Assembly (NCBI RefSeq): GCF_001648355.1
Contig: NZ_LXSL01000016.1
Coordinates: 48,883-112,882, forward strand
Reading direction: 5' to 3'
Source: Eikenella longinqua
Lineage (GTDB): Bacteria > Pseudomonadota > Gammaproteobacteria > Burkholderiales > Neisseriaceae
Length of the DNA: 64,000 nucleotides
The translations under genes were made by a program, and so were the position numbers. Positions 8,010 to 15,902 of the stretch are shown here, piece by piece. The notes beneath the pieces were generated by a model, which searched no databases, was not told where the DNA came from, and saw only the letters and a list, made by a program, of their open reading frames with translations. The stretch's first letter is position 1; each line of letters opens with the position of its first letter.

Positions 8010-8864
8010 TTAAACTTTGGCGGCAGCGGCCACTTCGGCGGCATAGTCCACTTCTTTTTTCTCGATGCCGTCGCCCACTTTGTAGCGAACAAAGTTCACG
8101 ATTTCAGTGCCCTGCTGTTTCAGGAACTGCTCAACGGTCTGATCGGGGTTCATCACGAAGGGCTGTCCCAGCAAGGTAACTTCGGCCAAGAATTTCTTCA
8201 CGCGGCCTTCCACCATTTTGGCGGCGATTTCGGCCGGCTTGCCGGAAGCGATGGCCTGCTCGGTGTAGATGTGGCGCTCTTTGGCCACCACTTCGGGATC
8301 AACCTGATCGGCAGAAATGCACTGCGGCTTGGAAGCCACGATGTGCATGCCAATGTGGCGGGCGGTGGTTTCGTCGCCTTTGTATTCCACCAGCACGCCT
8401 TCGGTGGCGGCAGCGCCGTGGATGTAGGTGGTCAGGCTGTTAGCGGCTTCGATGATTTCGAAGCGGCGCACGGAAATATTCTCGCCCAATTTGGCGATAA
8501 CGGCTTTGCGCTCGTTTTCCACCAGCGCGGCCAGTTCTTCCACTGTAACCGGTTTTTTCAGGGCGGCGGTTTTGGCTACGGATTGGGCAAAGGCGATAAA
8601 GCCGGTGTCTTTGGCCACGAAATCGGTTTCGCAGTTCACTTCCACCAAGGCACCCACATTGCCTTCGATGGCATAGGCCAACACGCCTTCGGCAGCAGTG
8701 CGGCCGGCCAGTTTGCTGGCTTTGGCGCCGGATTTAATGCGCAGGATTTCTTCGGCTTTTTCCATGTCGCCGTTGGCTTCCACCAAGGCTTTTTTGCATT
8801 CCATCATGCCCAAACCGGTGGCGGCGCGCAGGTCGGCGACCATTTTTGCAGTAATTGCAGACAT
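8010..8864 (-). CDS. tsf: Elongation factor Ts
   Basis: Guanine-nucleotide exchange factor that regenerates EF-Tu-GTP. The 284 residues are of standard size. The N-terminal UBA-like domain starts MSAITAKMVADLRAATGLGMMECKKALVEANGD with the typical KLAGRTAAEG segment, and the core domain carries the CETDFVAKD motif near residue 80. An AGGAGA ribosome-binding site precedes the ATG. It lies downstream of rpsB in the universal rpsB-tsf order, but a DUS hairpin sits in the gap, which could reduce tsf transcription relative to rpsB. Confidence 0.98.
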   Translation of the reverse strand: MSAITAKMVADLRAATGLGMMECKKALVEANGDMEKAEEILRIKSGAKASKLAGRTAAEGVLAYAIEGNVGALVEVNCETDFVAKDTGFIAFAQSVAKTAALKKPVTVEELAALVENERKAVIAKLGENISVRRFEIIEAANSLTTYIHGAAATEGVLVEYKGDETTARHIGMHIVASKPQCISADQVDPEVVAKERHIYTEQAIASGKPAEIAAKMVEGRVKKFLAEVTLLGQPFVMNPDQTVEQFLKQQGTEIVNFVRYKVGDGIEKKEVDYAAEVAAAAKV

Positions 8865-8922
8865 TATTTTCTCCTAATTTTCAGGGATAAACGCGGCGGA
8901 TGCCGCGCTCTGGACAGATTGA

Positions 8923-8960
8923 AGGCTACCTGAAGGCTTGGTTTGGTTTTCAGGTAGCCT
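8923..8960. terminator. DUS hairpin between rpsB and tsf
   Basis: AGGCTACCTGAA (8923-8934) and TTCAGGTAGCCT (8949-8960) form a stem inside what is normally a co-transcribed pair. It may act as a partial terminator or mRNA stabiliser. Confidence 0.5.
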
Positions 8961-8975
8961 CATGTGATGCTAAAC

Positions 8976-9722
8976 TTAGGCAGACGGGGCTTCTTCGGCA
9001 GCAGCGGCCTGTTGTGCGGCGGCTACGGTTTCGGCCAGCGCCTGGTTTTTGCCTTCCAGCACGGCATCGGCGATGCCGCGGCAGTACAGGCGGATGGCTT
9101 TGGCGGAGTCATCGTTGCCCGGGATCACGTATTTCACGCCTTCCGGATCGTTGTTGCTATCCACCACGCCGATAACCGGGATACCCAGTTTGCCGGCTTC
9201 GGTCAGGGTGCCTTTCTGATAACCGGTGTCGATTACGAAAATCGCGTCGGGCAGGCCTTTCATATCTTTGATGCCGCCCAGTGAGCGTTCCAGTTTTTCC
9301 ACTTCACGCTGGATGGTGAGCAGTTCTTTTTTGTTGTAACCGCTGGTTTCGGCATTTTCCAGAATGGCGGTTTTCTCTTCCAGGCGTTTGATGGATTGTT
9401 TAACAGTTTTGTAGTTGGTCAGCATGCCGCCCAGCCAGCGGTGATCCACATAGGGCATACCGGCGCGGGTGGCTTCTTCGCGCACGATGTCGCGGGCCTG
9501 ACGCTTGGTGCCGACGAACAGGATGGTGCCTTTGTTGGCGGCCAAACGGCGTACGGCGTCTTGCGCTTCCTGGAACAGGGGCAGGGTTTTTTCCAGGTTG
9601 ATGATGTGGATTTTGTTGCGGGCGCCGAAAATGTATTGTTCCATTTTCGGGTTCCAGTAACGGGTTTGGTGGCCGAAGTGAACGCCGGCTTCCAGCATCT
9701 GGCGCATAGTAACTTGAGACAT
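8976..9722 (-). CDS. rpsB: 30S ribosomal protein S2
   Basis: Structural protein of the small subunit. The 248 residues begin MSQVTMRQMLEAGVHFGHQTRYWNPKM, the S2 signature, followed by IHIINLEKTLPLFQEA and the second signature near PDAIFVIDTGYQKGTLTEAGKLGIPVIGVVDSN. The C-terminal tail is alanine-rich. A strong promoter lies at 9851-9879, giving a leader of about 120 bases. A ribosome-binding AAGGAAAAT precedes the ATG. It is transcribed toward tsf. Confidence 0.98.
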   Translation of the reverse strand: MSQVTMRQMLEAGVHFGHQTRYWNPKMEQYIFGARNKIHIINLEKTLPLFQEAQDAVRRLAANKGTILFVGTKRQARDIVREEATRAGMPYVDHRWLGGMLTNYKTVKQSIKRLEEKTAILENAETSGYNKKELLTIQREVEKLERSLGGIKDMKGLPDAIFVIDTGYQKGTLTEAGKLGIPVIGVVDSNNDPEGVKYVIPGNDDSAKAIRLYCRGIADAVLEGKNQALAETVAAAQQAAAAEEAPSA

Positions 9723-9768
9723 TTATTTTCCTTACAAAGGGTTATAGCAAACATCCGGGCACACAGAA

Positions 9769-9783
9769 TCTCCGAATCGGAGA
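9769..9783 (-). promoter_or_regulatory. Short hairpin in the rpsB leader
   Basis: TCTCCGAATCGGAGA can fold into a 5-bp stem in the rpsB 5' leader. S2 often autoregulates through its leader, but no known S2-binding motif could be confirmed here. Confidence 0.3.
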
Positions 9784-9815
9784 CACCCTTTGGTGCAGGA
9801 TGCGAGCGTTGGGGT

Positions 9816-9846
9816 TAAAAAGAAACAGCTTTCAAAACGAAAGCTG
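9816..9846 (-). terminator. Intrinsic terminator upstream of rpsB
   Basis: CAGCTTTC-N5-GAAAGCTG followed on the minus strand by TTTCTTTTT. It ends the 68-residue membrane-protein gene. The predicted rpsB start point (~9844) falls within the first arm, so the rpsB transcript itself cannot form the full hairpin. Confidence 0.65.
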
Positions 9847-9850
9847 CGGG

Positions 9851-9879
9851 ATTATAGAGGGAATTTATTGTTTTGGCAA
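9851..9879 (-). promoter_or_regulatory. Predicted sigma-70 promoter of rpsB
   Basis: On the minus strand TTGCCA (9879-9874), a 17-base spacer and a perfect TATAAT (9856-9851). The -35 box lies inside the end of the upstream small gene. Confidence 0.75.
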
Positions 9880-10071
9880 GGTTTGGCCGGCTTGGCGCTC
9901 GGCCTGTTTGAGGCGTTTGTTGCGCAAACGGATGTAGGCCACCCAAAACGCGAACAATGTGGGCAAAATCGTCCACACCACCAAGTAAATCAGCATCCGC
10001 GCCAGCGAAGGCTGCGCCAGAGAAAACATCAGTGTAACAAAGATATAGCCGATAAATACAATATGCCACAT
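9865..10071 (-). CDS. Small conserved membrane protein
   Basis: Protein of 68 residues with two hydrophobic helices (about residues 3-20 and 26-46) joined by a short loop, followed by a basic tail (RLRNKRLKQAERQ). Similar short proteins occur in Neisseria genomes, but no function is known. It is read toward rpsB, and its 3' end overlaps the rpsB promoter and is followed by an intrinsic terminator. A second minus-strand frame over the same bases encodes a longer but unnatural product and was not chosen. Confidence 0.7.
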   Translation of the reverse strand: MWHIVFIGYIFVTLMFSLAQPSLARMLIYLVVWTILPTLFAFWVAYIRLRNKRLKQAERQAGQTLPKQ

Positions 10072-10089
10072 CGCACCGCTCCCATTATA

Positions 10090-10208
10090 AGGCTACCTGA
10101 AAATCCGCTTGCCTCTGGAAAGTTCGTTTTAGCTTCATTGAAGCTTGTATTTTAGCTTCGCAGAAACTCAGCCTTGCTCCGCAAGACACACTATTTTCAG
10201 GTAGCCTT
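10090..10208. terminator. DUS pair enclosing an intergenic repeat after clpX
   Basis: AGGCTACCTGAA (10090-10101) and TTCAGGTAGCCT (10197-10208) enclose TTTTAGCTTCGCAGAAAC, the complement of the 18-bp intergenic repeat, at 10150-10167. Confidence 0.5.
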
Positions 10209-10220
10209 TTGCTTCTTTCC

Positions 10221-11480
10221 TTACTCAGACTCAGGCAGCCGGTATTCCTGCCCGTCTGCCGTGAGCAGCTTGGGCGGGCAGTTTTCGTTGATCACCGCTT
10301 CGTCCACCACCACGGTTTTCACCTGCTCTTTGATATCAGGCAGGCGGAACATGGTGTCCAGCAGCGCGCGTTCTACAATCGAACGCAGGCCGCGCGCACC
10401 GGTTTTGCGCTGCATGGCGAGCTTGGCGATACTGCGTAGGGCGGAAGGCTGCACCTTCAGCTCCACATCCTCCATCGCAAACAATGTTTGATACTGTTTT
10501 ACCAGCGCATTTTTCGGCTCGGTGAGGATATTGATGAGCGCTTCCTCATCCAGCTCGGCCAGCGTGGCAATCACCGGCAGGCGGCCGATCAGCTCGGGAA
10601 TCAGGCCGAATTTGATTAAGTCTTCCGGCTCCACAATTTCAAACAATTCAGTCACATCGGCGTCTTCGTCTTTACTGTGCACAGTAGCGCCGAAGCCGAT
10701 GCCGCCCTTTTCCGTGCGCTGGCGGATCACCTTCTCCAAGCCGGCAAACGCACCGCCACAGATAAACAGGATATTGGTGGTATCCACTTGAATAAAATCC
10801 TGATTCGGGTGTTTGCGCCCGCCCTGCGGCGGCACGGAGGCCACCGTGCCTTCAATCAGCTTCAGCAATGCCTGTTGCACGCCCTCGCCGGACACGTCGC
10901 GGGTAATCGAGGGGTTGTCGCTCTTGCGCGAGATTTTGTCGATTTCGTCAATATAGACAATGCCTTTCTGCGCTTTTTCCACGTTGAAATCGCAGTTGCC
11001 CAGAAGCTTGGTGATGATCTGCTCCACGTCTTCGCCCACGTAGCCAGCTTCGGTGAGCGTGGTGGCGTCTGCCATCACGAAGGGCACGTCCAGCCGGCGT
11101 GCTAGGCTTTGCGCGAGCAGGGTTTTGCCCGAGCCGGTGGGGCCGATAAGCAGGATGTTGGATTTAGCCAGCTCCACGTTGTCGCCCTCTTTCGGGTGGC
11201 GCAGGCGTTTGTAGTGGTTGTACACGGCCACGGCCAGGGTTTTCTTGGCCTGCTCTTGGCCGATTACGTGCTGGTTGAGGTTGCTGACGATTTCGGCCGG
11301 GGTGGGCAGGCGTTCGCTGCTGTTTTCCGGCGTGGCGGCTTCGCTGCCGCCGTTGTGGATCATGTGGCTGCAAGTATCAACGCATTCGTTGCAAATCAAG
11401 GCGTTGTCGCCTTCAATCAGGTTTTTGACTTCGTCTTCCGATTTGCCGCAAAAAGAACAATAGCGGGTTTCTTTGCTCAT
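10221..11480 (-). CDS. clpX: ATP-dependent Clp protease ATP-binding subunit ClpX
   Basis: AAA+ unfoldase that feeds substrates, including ssrA-tagged proteins, to ClpP. The start was set at MSKETRYCSFCGK rather than the longer in-frame start at 11522. The N-terminal zinc-binding domain has CSFC and CNEC pairs at about residues 8-36. Walker A is GPTGSGKTLLAQ, Walker B is VYIDEIDKI, and sensor regions follow. The 419 residues are normal. clpP is not adjacent in this window, unlike in many bacteria. Functionally it links to smpB at 3113. Confidence 0.97.
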   Translation of the reverse strand: MSKETRYCSFCGKSEDEVKNLIEGDNALICNECVDTCSHMIHNGGSEAATPENSSERLPTPAEIVSNLNQHVIGQEQAKKTLAVAVYNHYKRLRHPKEGDNVELAKSNILLIGPTGSGKTLLAQSLARRLDVPFVMADATTLTEAGYVGEDVEQIITKLLGNCDFNVEKAQKGIVYIDEIDKISRKSDNPSITRDVSGEGVQQALLKLIEGTVASVPPQGGRKHPNQDFIQVDTTNILFICGGAFAGLEKVIRQRTEKGGIGFGATVHSKDEDADVTELFEIVEPEDLIKFGLIPELIGRLPVIATLAELDEEALINILTEPKNALVKQYQTLFAMEDVELKVQPSALRSIAKLAMQRKTGARGLRSIVERALLDTMFRLPDIKEQVKTVVVDEAVINENCPPKLLTADGQEYRLPESE

Positions 11481-11875
11481 TGGGGTGCTTCCGAAATGTA
11501 TGGGCGCCGAGCGGTTCGGCAAAGCTGTGAAGTATATAGGGAAACCGGCGGCATATCAACGCGGGCAATGCCTGCAAAGCATTCGGCGGCAGGCAGAGGC
11601 TACCTGAAAATCTACCCGATAAGTTTGAGCCTGCTTGAAACTTAGTTTTAACGAAACTCGCTTTGCCCGTTTTCAGGTAGCCTGCGGTGTGTATGGGCTA
11701 CCTGAAAACACAGCACGGCGGCGTTTCTGCGCAGCTGGAAATTATCTGCCTTTATCTGACCATCATCAAATAAAACGCCGCAGAAAAATGCAAATTCCCT
11801 TGCGCAATCCGCGATGTATGCTACTATCCGAAACAAGACATTGCCCTTCCCTCCCACCGCCGCAGGAGATTCGCG
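11481..11875. other. Divergent intergenic region clpX / amidase
   Basis: No gene is seen. It holds DUS copies at 11597-11608, 11672-11683 and about 11695, a partial GTTTCTGCG-type repeat near 11725, and a weak promoter for the amidase. Confidence 0.5.
11800..11827 (+). promoter_or_regulatory. Weak predicted promoter of the amidase gene
   Basis: TTGCGC, a 16-base spacer, and TACTAT, about 50 bases before the start codon. The match to consensus is only moderate. Confidence 0.35.
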
Positions 11876-13228
11876 ATGCCCTCCCCCTTCCCCACCATCC
11901 ACCGCCTGAACGCTGCATTCGAACAAGGCAGCGCCGACCCCGTACGTATCACGGAACAGGCTCTTCAGGCCGCTTCCTCCCGCCGCGACATCTTCACCGT
12001 GCTCACCGAAGCCCGCGCCGGCGCACGCAAGGCCGCCGAAAGGCTGCGCAGCGGCAAACGGCTCGGCCTGCTCGACGGCATCCCCGTATCGTGGAAAGAC
12101 CTGTTCGACCAAGCCGGCGAAACCACCCGCGCCGCCAGCCGTACCACCGCCCACCAAGCGCCGGCCAGCAATAACGCCGCCGCCGTGGATTTGCTGGAAC
12201 AGCAAGGCGCCGTGTCCGTCGGCCGCACCAACCTCACCGAATTCGCCTTTTCCGGCTTGGGGCTGAACCCGAATTTCGGCACGCCGGCCAATGTCTGGTC
12301 GCCCGCACACACGCTGCTGACACCCGGCGGTTCTTCTTCCGGCGCGGCCGTATCCGTGGCCGAGGGCATCGTGGCTTATGCCATCGGCACCGATTCCTCC
12401 GGCTCGGTGCGCATTCCCGCCGCCCTCAACGGCCTGACCGGCTTCAAACCCACCGCCGCGCGCGTTTCCCGCATCGGCGTGTGGCCGCTCTCGCCCACGC
12501 TCGACAGCATCGGCCCGCTGGCACACACCGTGGCCGACGTCTGCGCCGTGATGCAGGGCTTTGGCATGGCGCCGGCCAAATTTTCAGGTAGCCTGCAAAT
12601 CGTCGTGCCAACTGACTGCTACGGAGAAGATGCCGAGCCCTCCATCCAGCAAGCCTTCGAGCGCACCTTGGGCTACCTGAAAACCGCCGGCTGCGAAATC
12701 ATCCGCCGCCAGCTGGCCGCCTTGGCGCAACTGCCCGAATTGTTTGCCGAATACGGCACCTTGGTCGGCATCGAAGCCTACCGCCTGCACCACGCCGCCC
12801 TCGCGCAAGCCGAGCTGATGGATCCGCGCGTGGCCTCGCGCCTGCAATCCAACCAAAGCTATCCCGCCGCCAACCTCGCCCACCTGCTCAACCGGCGCAG
12901 CCAATTGCAACAACTCCTGCGCCAAGAGCTGCAAGGCGCACTGCTGGCCATGCCCACCACCGCCATCCACGCCCCGCCGCTGGGCAAACTGGCCGCAGAC
13001 GACCGCTATTTCGCCGAATGCAACGCCAAAATCCTGCGCAACACCATGGCCGGCAGCTTCCTCGACCTCCCCTCCCTCACCCTCCCCACCGGTCTAGACG
13101 GCAACGGCCTGCCCGCCGCCCTGATGCTCTCCGCCCCCAGCGGCAGCGACGAAAACGTGCTGGCCGCCGGATTGGCCGTGGCGCAAGCCTTAACCGGCGA
13201 TACCGTGCTCAACGAACAACGAGCCTGA
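11876..13228 (+). CDS. Amidase signature family protein
   Basis: Serine hydrolase of the amidase-signature family, 450 residues, acting on C-N amide bonds. The Ser-cisSer-Lys triad is visible: lysine in PVSWKDLFD (~residue 74), the GGSSSGAAVSVAEG loop and the serine in GTDSSGSVRIPAA. The closest named relatives would be Asp/Glu-tRNA amidotransferase subunit A and bacterial amide hydrolases; no gatB or gatC is nearby, so a stand-alone amidase is more likely. A ribosome-binding AGGAGA precedes the ATG. One perfect DUS (12583-12594) and one near-DUS (12670-12681) are coded inside the gene as SGSL and GYLK. It is followed by a cyclic-imidase-like gene. Confidence 0.88.
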   Translation: MPSPFPTIHRLNAAFEQGSADPVRITEQALQAASSRRDIFTVLTEARAGARKAAERLRSGKRLGLLDGIPVSWKDLFDQAGETTRAASRTTAHQAPASNNAAAVDLLEQQGAVSVGRTNLTEFAFSGLGLNPNFGTPANVWSPAHTLLTPGGSSSGAAVSVAEGIVAYAIGTDSSGSVRIPAALNGLTGFKPTAARVSRIGVWPLSPTLDSIGPLAHTVADVCAVMQGFGMAPAKFSGSLQIVVPTDCYGEDAEPSIQQAFERTLGYLKTAGCEIIRRQLAALAQLPELFAEYGTLVGIEAYRLHHAALAQAELMDPRVASRLQSNQSYPAANLAHLLNRRSQLQQLLRQELQGALLAMPTTAIHAPPLGKLAADDRYFAECNAKILRNTMAGSFLDLPSLTLPTGLDGNGLPAALMLSAPSGSDENVLAAGLAVAQALTGDTVLNEQRA

Positions 13229-13383
13229 TTTCCGCCGATCAGGCTACCTGAAAATATATCGGCGCCATAAAAACAACCTCTCAGCCAAACCACCCGCCTG
13301 CTTTCCAACGGGCATTCCCCCCTCAAATCTGCGTACCCGCACCCGCCCGTGTGCAGCGGACGCAGGCAAAAAGGAGTATCACC

Positions 13384-14268
13384 ATGGCAAAGAAAATCCT
13401 TGTTGCTTACGGCATCGACGTGGACGCAGTGGCCGGCTGGCTCGGCTCATACGGCGGCGAAGACAGCCCCGACGACATTTCGCGCGGCCTGTTTGCCGGC
13501 GAAGTGGGCACGCCCAGACTGCTGGATTTGTTCGACAAATACCGGCTGAAAACCACCTGGTTCATCCCCGGCCACTCGGTGGAAACCTTCCCCGACGAAA
13601 TGAAGGAAGTGGCACGGCGCGGCCATGAAATTGGCATGCACGGCTACAGCCACGAAAACCCCATCGCCATGACCCGCGAGCAGGAAACCGCCGTGCTCGA
13701 CCGCTCGCTGGAGCTCATCACCGATCTGGCCGGCAAACGGCCCACCGGCTACGTTGCCCCATGGTGGGAATTCAGCCCCGTAACCAACGAGCTGCTGCTC
13801 GAACGCGGCATCAAATACGACCACTCGCTGATGCACAACGATTTCCACCCCTACTACGTGCGCGTGGGCGACAGCTGGACCAAAATCGACTACTCCAAAC
13901 ACCCCAGCCACTGGATGAAACCCTTGGTGCGCGGCCAAGAAACGCCGCTGGTGGAAATCCCCGCCAGCTGGTATCTCGACGACCTGCCGCCGATGATGTT
14001 CATCAAAAAATCGCCCAACAGCCACGGCTTCGTAAACCCGCGCGACATCGAGCAAATGTGGCGCGACCAGTTCGACTGGGTATACCGTGAATACGACTAC
14101 GCCGTGTTTGCCATGACCATCCACCCCGACGTGTCCGGCCGCCCGCAAGTGCTGATGATGCACGAGCGGCTGATCGAACACATCAACAGCCACGAAGGCG
14201 TGGAATGGTGCACCTTCGACCAAATCGCCGACGACTTCATCGCCCGCAACCCGCGCCAGTGGAAATAA
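13384..14268 (+). CDS. Polysaccharide deacetylase-family hydrolase (PgdA / cyclic imidase-like)
   Basis: NodB-fold metal hydrolase of 294 residues. The opening MAKKILVAYGIDVDAVAGWL, together with YGGEDSPDDISRGLFAGEVG, closely resembles Helicobacter pylori PgdA (HP0310) and Pseudomonas cyclic imide hydrolases. Metal-binding residues fit the family: the aspartate in GIDVDA and the histidines in HGYSHENP. APWWEF and SMTIHPD-like (AMTIHPD) motifs follow. The start at 13384 has an AAGGAGTATCACC site, which rules out the longer start at 13351. It lies 155 bases after the amidase, suggesting cyclic imide to half-amide to acid plus ammonia. A peptidoglycan deacetylase role is the alternative. Confidence 0.88.
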   Translation: MAKKILVAYGIDVDAVAGWLGSYGGEDSPDDISRGLFAGEVGTPRLLDLFDKYRLKTTWFIPGHSVETFPDEMKEVARRGHEIGMHGYSHENPIAMTREQETAVLDRSLELITDLAGKRPTGYVAPWWEFSPVTNELLLERGIKYDHSLMHNDFHPYYVRVGDSWTKIDYSKHPSHWMKPLVRGQETPLVEIPASWYLDDLPPMMFIKKSPNSHGFVNPRDIEQMWRDQFDWVYREYDYAVFAMTIHPDVSGRPQVLMMHERLIEHINSHEGVEWCTFDQIADDFIARNPRQWK

Positions 14269-14315
14269 CCACTCAGGCTAACGTCTTTGTAAAACCATAG
14301 GCATACCAAGGCCAC

Positions 14316-14369
14316 AGGCTACCTGAAAACATAAAAGCCCAAGCATCTGTTCCCGTTTTCAGGTAGCCT
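14316..14369. terminator. DUS inverted pair after the imidase-like gene
   Basis: AGGCTACCTGAA (14316-14327) and TTCAGGTAGCCT (14358-14369) separate the amidase/imidase pair from the next gene. Confidence 0.5.
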
Positions 14370-14403
14370 TTCACCCTAATCTTCCACTAATTAAGGAAAA
14401 ACC

Positions 14404-14688
14404 ATGTGCGGACTCTGCGGCCTATTCGGCGAACAAAACCACTGGAGCACCCGGCTCGAACACAGCAGCCAAAGCAGTGACGCCGTATTGCGCCGCCGCC
14501 TGCGCGCCCAGCGCACCGCCTGCCTCAACCGCATGCTCGCCCCCCAACGCCTCACCGTATCCGACTGGCAGGGCAGCAGCTACCAAATCAGCTCCGCCAC
14601 CGGCAAAACCGAGCTGGCCGACAACCTCAGCCAAATCTGGCTCGCCGTGGAAAAAATCACCGGCCGCCCCTTCGATCCCCTGGCCTAA
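14404..14688 (+). CDS. Small protein with MCGLCG N-terminus, unknown function
   Basis: Protein of 94 residues starting MCGLCGLFGEQNHW. The Met-Cys-Gly start recalls class II glutamine amidotransferases, whose processed Cys1 is catalytic, but the rest is far too short and lacks that fold's other motifs. The body is helical, with an arginine-rich stretch (RRRLRAQRTACLNRML). The CxxC could bind metal. AAGGAAAAACC precedes the start. It is 37 bases upstream of a COG0523 metallochaperone GTPase, with one DUS in the gap, so a shared role in metal handling is an inference. Confidence 0.7.
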   Translation: MCGLCGLFGEQNHWSTRLEHSSQSSDAVLRRRLRAQRTACLNRMLAPQRLTVSDWQGSSYQISSATGKTELADNLSQIWLAVEKITGRPFDPLA

Positions 14689-14725
14689 ACCGTCCGCCGC
14701 CAAAGGCTACCTGAAAATTCCCGCC

Positions 14726-15676
14726 ATGATCCCCGTTACCATCCTCACCGGCTTCCTCGGTGCCGGCAAAACCACCGTACTGCAAAAAATCCTCGCCGGC
14801 GAGCACTACGGCGATTCCGCCGTGCTCATCAACGAATTCGGCGAAGTCGGCATCGACCAGCAGCTGGTGCGCCCCATATCGCCCAACGTCGTCCTGCTCG
14901 ACTCCGGCTGCCTGTGCTGCCAGATACGCGGCGAACTCAAAGACGCCCTCGCCGACCTGCTCCACCGCCGCGCCACCGGCAGCGTGCCACCGTTTCGGCA
15001 AATCATCATCGAAACCACCGGCCTGGCCGAGCCCACCCCCATCATCGCCACCCTCCAGGCCGATCCGCAGCTTTCCCACCAGCTTGCCGCCGAACGTACC
15101 GTAACCGTGGTTGACGCCGTAAACGGCGAACACATGGCCGAGAGCGGCCAGCGCGTTTGGCTGCACCAGGCCGCCGCCGCCGACCTCATCCTCATCAGCA
15201 AGGCCGACCTCGCCCCGCAGGCCGCCGCCGCATTGGCCGAACGCCTACACCGCATGTTGCCCGGCACCCCCGTTCTGCCGCTCGGTTTAAGCAGCCCGCT
15301 GCCCGATTTCAACGCCCTGCCCGCCACCCGACACGCCGCCCCCCCCTACCGCACCACCCACCAACACGGCAGCGTGCAATCCCTAGCGCTGGAAATCGAA
15401 GACACCATCGATTGGATCGCCTTCGGCGTATGGCTATCCGCCCTGCTGCACGCCCACGGCAACGCCCTGCTGCGGGTGAAAGGCATCCTGCACATCGGCG
15501 AGAGCTATCCCGTGCTAATCAACGCCGTGCAGCACATGGTGTATCCGCCGCAACACCTAAACCAGCTACACGAAGCCCCGCCGCACTCCCAACTGGTGCT
15601 GATTGCCGACGGGCTGGATCCCGCCGCCATCGAGCGCTCGTTCCGCCGCTGGGTGCTGCACAGCGATACGGCCTAG
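14726..15676 (+). CDS. COG0523 / CobW-type metallochaperone GTPase
   Basis: GTPase of the G3E family (relatives: CobW, YjiA, ZigA/ZagA), 316 residues. It shows Walker A GFLGAGKTT, the metal-binding CxCC in DSGCLCCQIRGEL (~residue 64), the switch/Walker B region IIETTGLAEP and the base-recognition ISKAD. A CobW C-terminal domain follows from about residue 215. The start was put at MIPVTILTG, because the longer open frame from 14477 overlaps the upstream gene. Such proteins deliver zinc, cobalt or other metals to client enzymes. No Zur box was identified, so the metal remains open. Confidence 0.9.
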   Translation: MIPVTILTGFLGAGKTTVLQKILAGEHYGDSAVLINEFGEVGIDQQLVRPISPNVVLLDSGCLCCQIRGELKDALADLLHRRATGSVPPFRQIIIETTGLAEPTPIIATLQADPQLSHQLAAERTVTVVDAVNGEHMAESGQRVWLHQAAAADLILISKADLAPQAAAALAERLHRMLPGTPVLPLGLSSPLPDFNALPATRHAAPPYRTTHQHGSVQSLALEIEDTIDWIAFGVWLSALLHAHGNALLRVKGILHIGESYPVLINAVQHMVYPPQHLNQLHEAPPHSQLVLIADGLDPAAIERSFRRWVLHSDTA

Positions 15677-15730
15677 CCTCCGTTGCCTTGCCGGCCAAAA
15701 TACCAGCCCCGCCTTGCCGCACACCTCATC

Positions 15731-15769
15731 AGGCTACCTGAAAACCTCCGAAAAATTTTCAGGTAGCCT
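15731..15769. terminator. DUS inverted pair after the COG0523 gene
   Basis: AGGCTACCTGAA (15731-15742) and TTCAGGTAGCCT (15758-15769) with a short loop. Confidence 0.55.
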
Positions 15770-15902
15770 TTATTCATCCCAACCCATCATTCCCACTTTA
15801 TGATTAACCAATCGTAAACACAAGATTCCAGTTTGCCATATTTATTTTCCTTGCAGGCAATCCCATAATCCTGCCCACACCACCCACGCAAGGAAACCCA
15901 TC

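Noticed and set aside
14477..14725. N-terminal extension of the COG0523 GTPase from an upstream in-frame start
   Set aside because: It overlaps the 94-codon gene in another frame, is proline/alanine-rich, and reads through a DUS; the GTPase motif begins right after ATG 14726.
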